DNA from: Ignavibacteriaceae bacterium
GTDB lineage: Bacteria; Bacteroidota; Ignavibacteria; Ignavibacteriales; Ignavibacteriaceae
Assembly (NCBI GenBank): GCA_025449775.1
Contig: JANWIS010000046.1
Span: 1-8,610 of the forward strand
Reading direction: 5' to 3'
DNA: 8,610 nucleotides
Each line of letters begins with the position of its first letter. Positions within the stretch are counted from its first letter, which is position 1. Below, piece by piece: positions 6,464-8,610 of this stretch. A model generated the notes under the pieces. That model had not been told where the DNA came from. It saw nothing but the letters and a program-made list of their open reading frames with translations, and did no database searches. Position numbers and translations under genes: made by a program.

Positions 6464-6502
6464 AACCGGGTAGATAATTCTATCCGGTTTATTTCTTCTT
6501 TT
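6464..6502 (+). terminator. Rho-independent terminator after the zinc-ribbon gene
   Basis: AACCGGGTAGA (6464-6474) pairs with TCTATCCGGTT (6479-6489) over 11 positions, including one G-U pair, around the loop TAAT. A T-rich tail (TATTTCTTCTTTT) follows. It sits 42 bases past the stop codon at 6421 and separates that gene from the S46 peptidase, so the peptidase must have its own promoter in 6503-6644. In that stretch I see no clear TAnnTTTG box. Confidence 0.82.
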
Positions 6503-6644
6503 CGTTAACCAGATTTAACTGTAAAGAATTGAAAATAATCTGCATAACCAGCTATTCGAACTATACTTTAAACAAGACTTCTATTCTCTCTGAATTTACA
6601 AATCAATTATCATTCTAAAATTGCTGAATAAACCAGGTATGTAA

Positions 6645-8610
6645 ATGAAAAGCACAATATTTCATATAAAATATTTTTTATCGGCTTTAATAATTTTTTT
6701 AAGCATACAAAAGACTGAAACTTTTTCACAGAACAATGAATGGTTTGATCCTGATACAATTAAAGCCGGAAGATTTGATACCGGTAAAATGTGGTTGTTT
6801 GAACATCTGCCAACAGGATATTTCAAAGAAGAATATGGATTTATTCCTAACAAAGATTGGGTTGATCATGTACGTATTTCAACTTTGAAATTTGCTGATT
6901 ACTGTTCTGCTTCATTTATTTCTGCAGACGGTTTGATAATGACAAATCATCATTGTGCTAGAGAAAGTATTACGGAAGTAATAAATGAAGATGAAGATTT
7001 ACACAAAGATGGTTTCATTGCCTGGACAATTGATGATGAAAGACCCGTTCCCGGATTATTTGTTGAACAGTGCATAGGGATTGAAGATGTGACTGATGAA
7101 ATTCAAAGTGCAATTGAATTAGCAGAATCTGACAGCGAAAGATTTGCTATCGAATCAGAAAAAGTACAGGAAATTGAAAACAGGCATCAAAGCAATGATG
7201 AAACTTATGCACAGGTTACTTCTCTTTACTTCGGCGGAATATATTCACTCTATATTTATAAACGATATGACGATGTCAGGTTAGTATTTGCACCTGAATT
7301 CCAGGCAGGATATTTCGGAGGCGATTATGATAATTTTACTTATCCCCGTTATAACCTTGATTGTTCCTTCTTTCGTGTTTATGATGAGAACGGAAACCCG
7401 TTAAAGGTAGATCATTATTTTAATTGGAGTGAAGAAGGAGCTCAACCCGGTGAGGTTGTTTTTGTTACTGGCAATCCCGGTTCAACAAGCAGGTTGAAAA
7501 CAATTGCACAGCTTGAATACGATAGGGATTTTACCATCCCGCAAACTCTCGATTATCTAAACGGCTATATAGAAATTGTTGAAAAAATAATTAAACGGGA
7601 ACCGGAAAGAACTATTGATTTGAGCGATAATCTGCTGGATTATTATAATTCAAGAAAAGCTTATGAAGGAATTCTGGATGGGTTAAAGAACCCGATGCTG
7701 ATACAAAGGAAAAAAAACTTTGAAAAAATTTTAAGAGAAAAAATTCAATCTGATCCCGAACTCGAAAAGAAATATGGGAATCTCTGGAACGAAATTGAAA
7801 TCCTGATGACCGATCTTGGACAGTTGATGAATGAAAGGAATGCGTTGACTTATAGTTCGTTCAGCACACCGGAATATTTTTTTATTGCAGACCAGCTCAT
7901 TGATATTGTTGAAGAGCTAAAGCTCCCTGAATCGGATAGAAGCGATATTTATTCGGATGATAAACTTGCATCTACAATTGAATCCCTGATTTCAGATGAT
8001 TTCAACTATGAGTTAAATAATAAACTACTTAAAGATAAAATTGATATCTTGTATAAAACTTATGGTGATGATAATGAAATTGTAAATGATTTTACAGATG
8101 GAAAAAAAGGAGATGATGCAGTAAATGATATTCTTTCAAGATCATATCTGACTTCCAAAGAAAAGCTAAAAGAATTGGCAGTCGGCGGACCAGAATCAAT
8201 TTTGAACATCGAAGATCCGTTTATTGATTTTATTAATAATGCTGATGAAAGAGATGAAAAAATTTCATCTCATGTTGGTGTTATTCTCACCCGTGAAGAA
8301 ATTTGCAACCGGAAATTAGGCAATGCGTTATTTGAAATTTACGGAACTTCAATTCCACCTGATGCAACTTTTACATTAAGAATTTCAGATGGGGTTGTAA
8401 AAGGCTTTGATTACAATGGAACATCAGCACCTCCTGTTACAACTTTCTATGGAATGCTCGATCGTTATTATTCTTTTGATGGAAAATTTCCATGGGAATT
8501 GCATGAACGCTGGTTGAATGCACCTTCTGAGTTTGACTATTCAACTCCATTTAATTTCGTAACCACAAATGATGTGGTCGGTGGAAGTTCAGGGAGCCCG
8601 GTAATTAATA
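6645..8610 (+). CDS. S46 family serine peptidase (dipeptidyl-peptidase 7/11-like), 3' end outside the window
   Basis: S46 enzymes are exported serine peptidases that remove dipeptides from peptide N-termini, serving peptide nutrition. The 655 visible codons are open without a stop. A signal peptide (MKSTIFHIKY plus a hydrophobic run to about residue 21) has a likely cut before Gln29 in TFSQNN. The family opening MWLFEHLPTGYF...YGF follows. The trypsin-like triad regions are all visible: TNHHC with His102/His103 (the second aligns with the catalytic His), FGGDYDNFTYPR with Asp227/Asp229, and GGSSGSPV at 646-653 with Ser649 as nucleophile. A helical insertion between the two barrel halves, characteristic of S46, covers roughly 310-550. 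Family members usually have GNSGSPV; here Ser648 replaces Asn. The residue that separates DPP7-type from DPP11-type specificity lies after the nucleophile, beyond this window, so the substrate class cannot be assigned. ATG 6645 has AGG seven bases upstream. Confidence 0.92.
   Translation, partial: MKSTIFHIKYFLSALIIFLSIQKTETFSQNNEWFDPDTIKAGRFDTGKMWLFEHLPTGYFKEEYGFIPNKDWVDHVRISTLKFADYCSASFISADGLIMTNHHCARESITEVINEDEDLHKDGFIAWTIDDERPVPGLFVEQCIGIEDVTDEIQSAIELAESDSERFAIESEKVQEIENRHQSNDETYAQVTSLYFGGIYSLYIYKRYDDVRLVFAPEFQAGYFGGDYDNFTYPRYNLDCSFFRVYDENGNPLKVDHYFNWSEEGAQPGEVVFVTGNPGSTSRLKTIAQLEYDRDFTIPQTLDYLNGYIEIVEKIIKREPERTIDLSDNLLDYYNSRKAYEGILDGLKNPMLIQRKKNFEKILREKIQSDPELEKKYGNLWNEIEILMTDLGQLMNERNALTYSSFSTPEYFFIADQLIDIVEELKLPESDRSDIYSDDKLASTIESLISDDFNYELNNKLLKDKIDILYKTYGDDNEIVNDFTDGKKGDDAVNDILSRSYLTSKEKLKELAVGGPESILNIEDPFIDFINNADERDEKISSHVGVILTREEICNRKLGNALFEIYGTSIPPDATFTLRISDGVVKGFDYNGTSAPPVTTFYGMLDRYYSFDGKFPWELHERWLNAPSEFDYSTPFNFVTTNDVVGGSSGSPVIN

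Noticed and set aside
6503..6644. A small gene or riboswitch ahead of the S46 peptidase
   Set aside because: The 142-bp stretch is AT-rich, has no open frame with a ribosome site other than the peptidase start, and shows no extended base-pairing.
6662..6853. Minus-strand open frame of 63 codons
   Set aside because: It lies wholly within the well-supported S46 peptidase coding region on the opposite strand and encodes nothing recognisable.
1..8610. Mobile elements, CRISPR arrays, toxin-antitoxin or phage-defence genes, tRNA or rRNA genes
   Set aside because: I looked for regularly spaced repeats, terminal inverted repeats, transposase or integrase motifs and tRNA-like arms and found none; nearly all sequence is explained by seven housekeeping or exported-protein genes.

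Overview
The window is an AT-rich, gene-dense piece of an ordinary bacterial chromosome. Gene content points to the Bacteroidota/Chlorobiota/Ignavibacteriota group. It has an S46 dipeptidyl-peptidase-type gene and an exported DUF2911 protein, both typical of that group. Two predicted signal peptides end in Ser-Gln-Asn, and intergenic octamers match the Bacteroidota -7 promoter box TAnnTTTG. An Ignavibacteria-like organism is my best guess from codon and residue style; no rRNA or marker gene confirms it. I see no tRNA, rRNA, CRISPR array, insertion sequence, phage gene or long repeat.

Layout: 1-221 (minus) is the 5' part of a pyruvate kinase gene running off the left edge. It lies directly downstream of, and overlaps by a few bases, a complete Lon-like AAA+ protease gene (223-2694, minus), so the two are probably co-transcribed. 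A 101-bp divergent intergenic region separates them from a plus-strand pair: a class V aminotransferase-fold PLP enzyme (2796-3941), then an exported DUF2911 protein (3968-4534). A complete phosphomannomutase/phosphoglucomutase gene (4567-5913, minus) converges on that pair. A second divergent intergenic region (5914-6100) carries a TAnnTTTG-type box on each strand. It is followed by a small double zinc-ribbon protein (6101-6421, plus, GTG start), a strong intrinsic terminator (6464-6502), and an S46-family serine peptidase (6645 to right edge, plus, 3'-truncated by the window but with its whole catalytic triad region visible).

The genes do not form one pathway: central glycolysis (pyruvate kinase), protein quality control (Lon-like), sugar-phosphate interconversion for polysaccharide or glycogen (PMM/PGM), an unassigned PLP enzyme, and envelope or exported proteins (DUF2911, S46 peptidase). 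I found no convincing evidence for a novel multi-gene system. The items most worth a second look are the uncharacterised double zinc-ribbon protein, the S46 peptidase with Ser in place of the usual Asn before its nucleophile, the overlapping pyruvate kinase start, and the promoter-like boxes. No gap between genes exceeds 300 bp.
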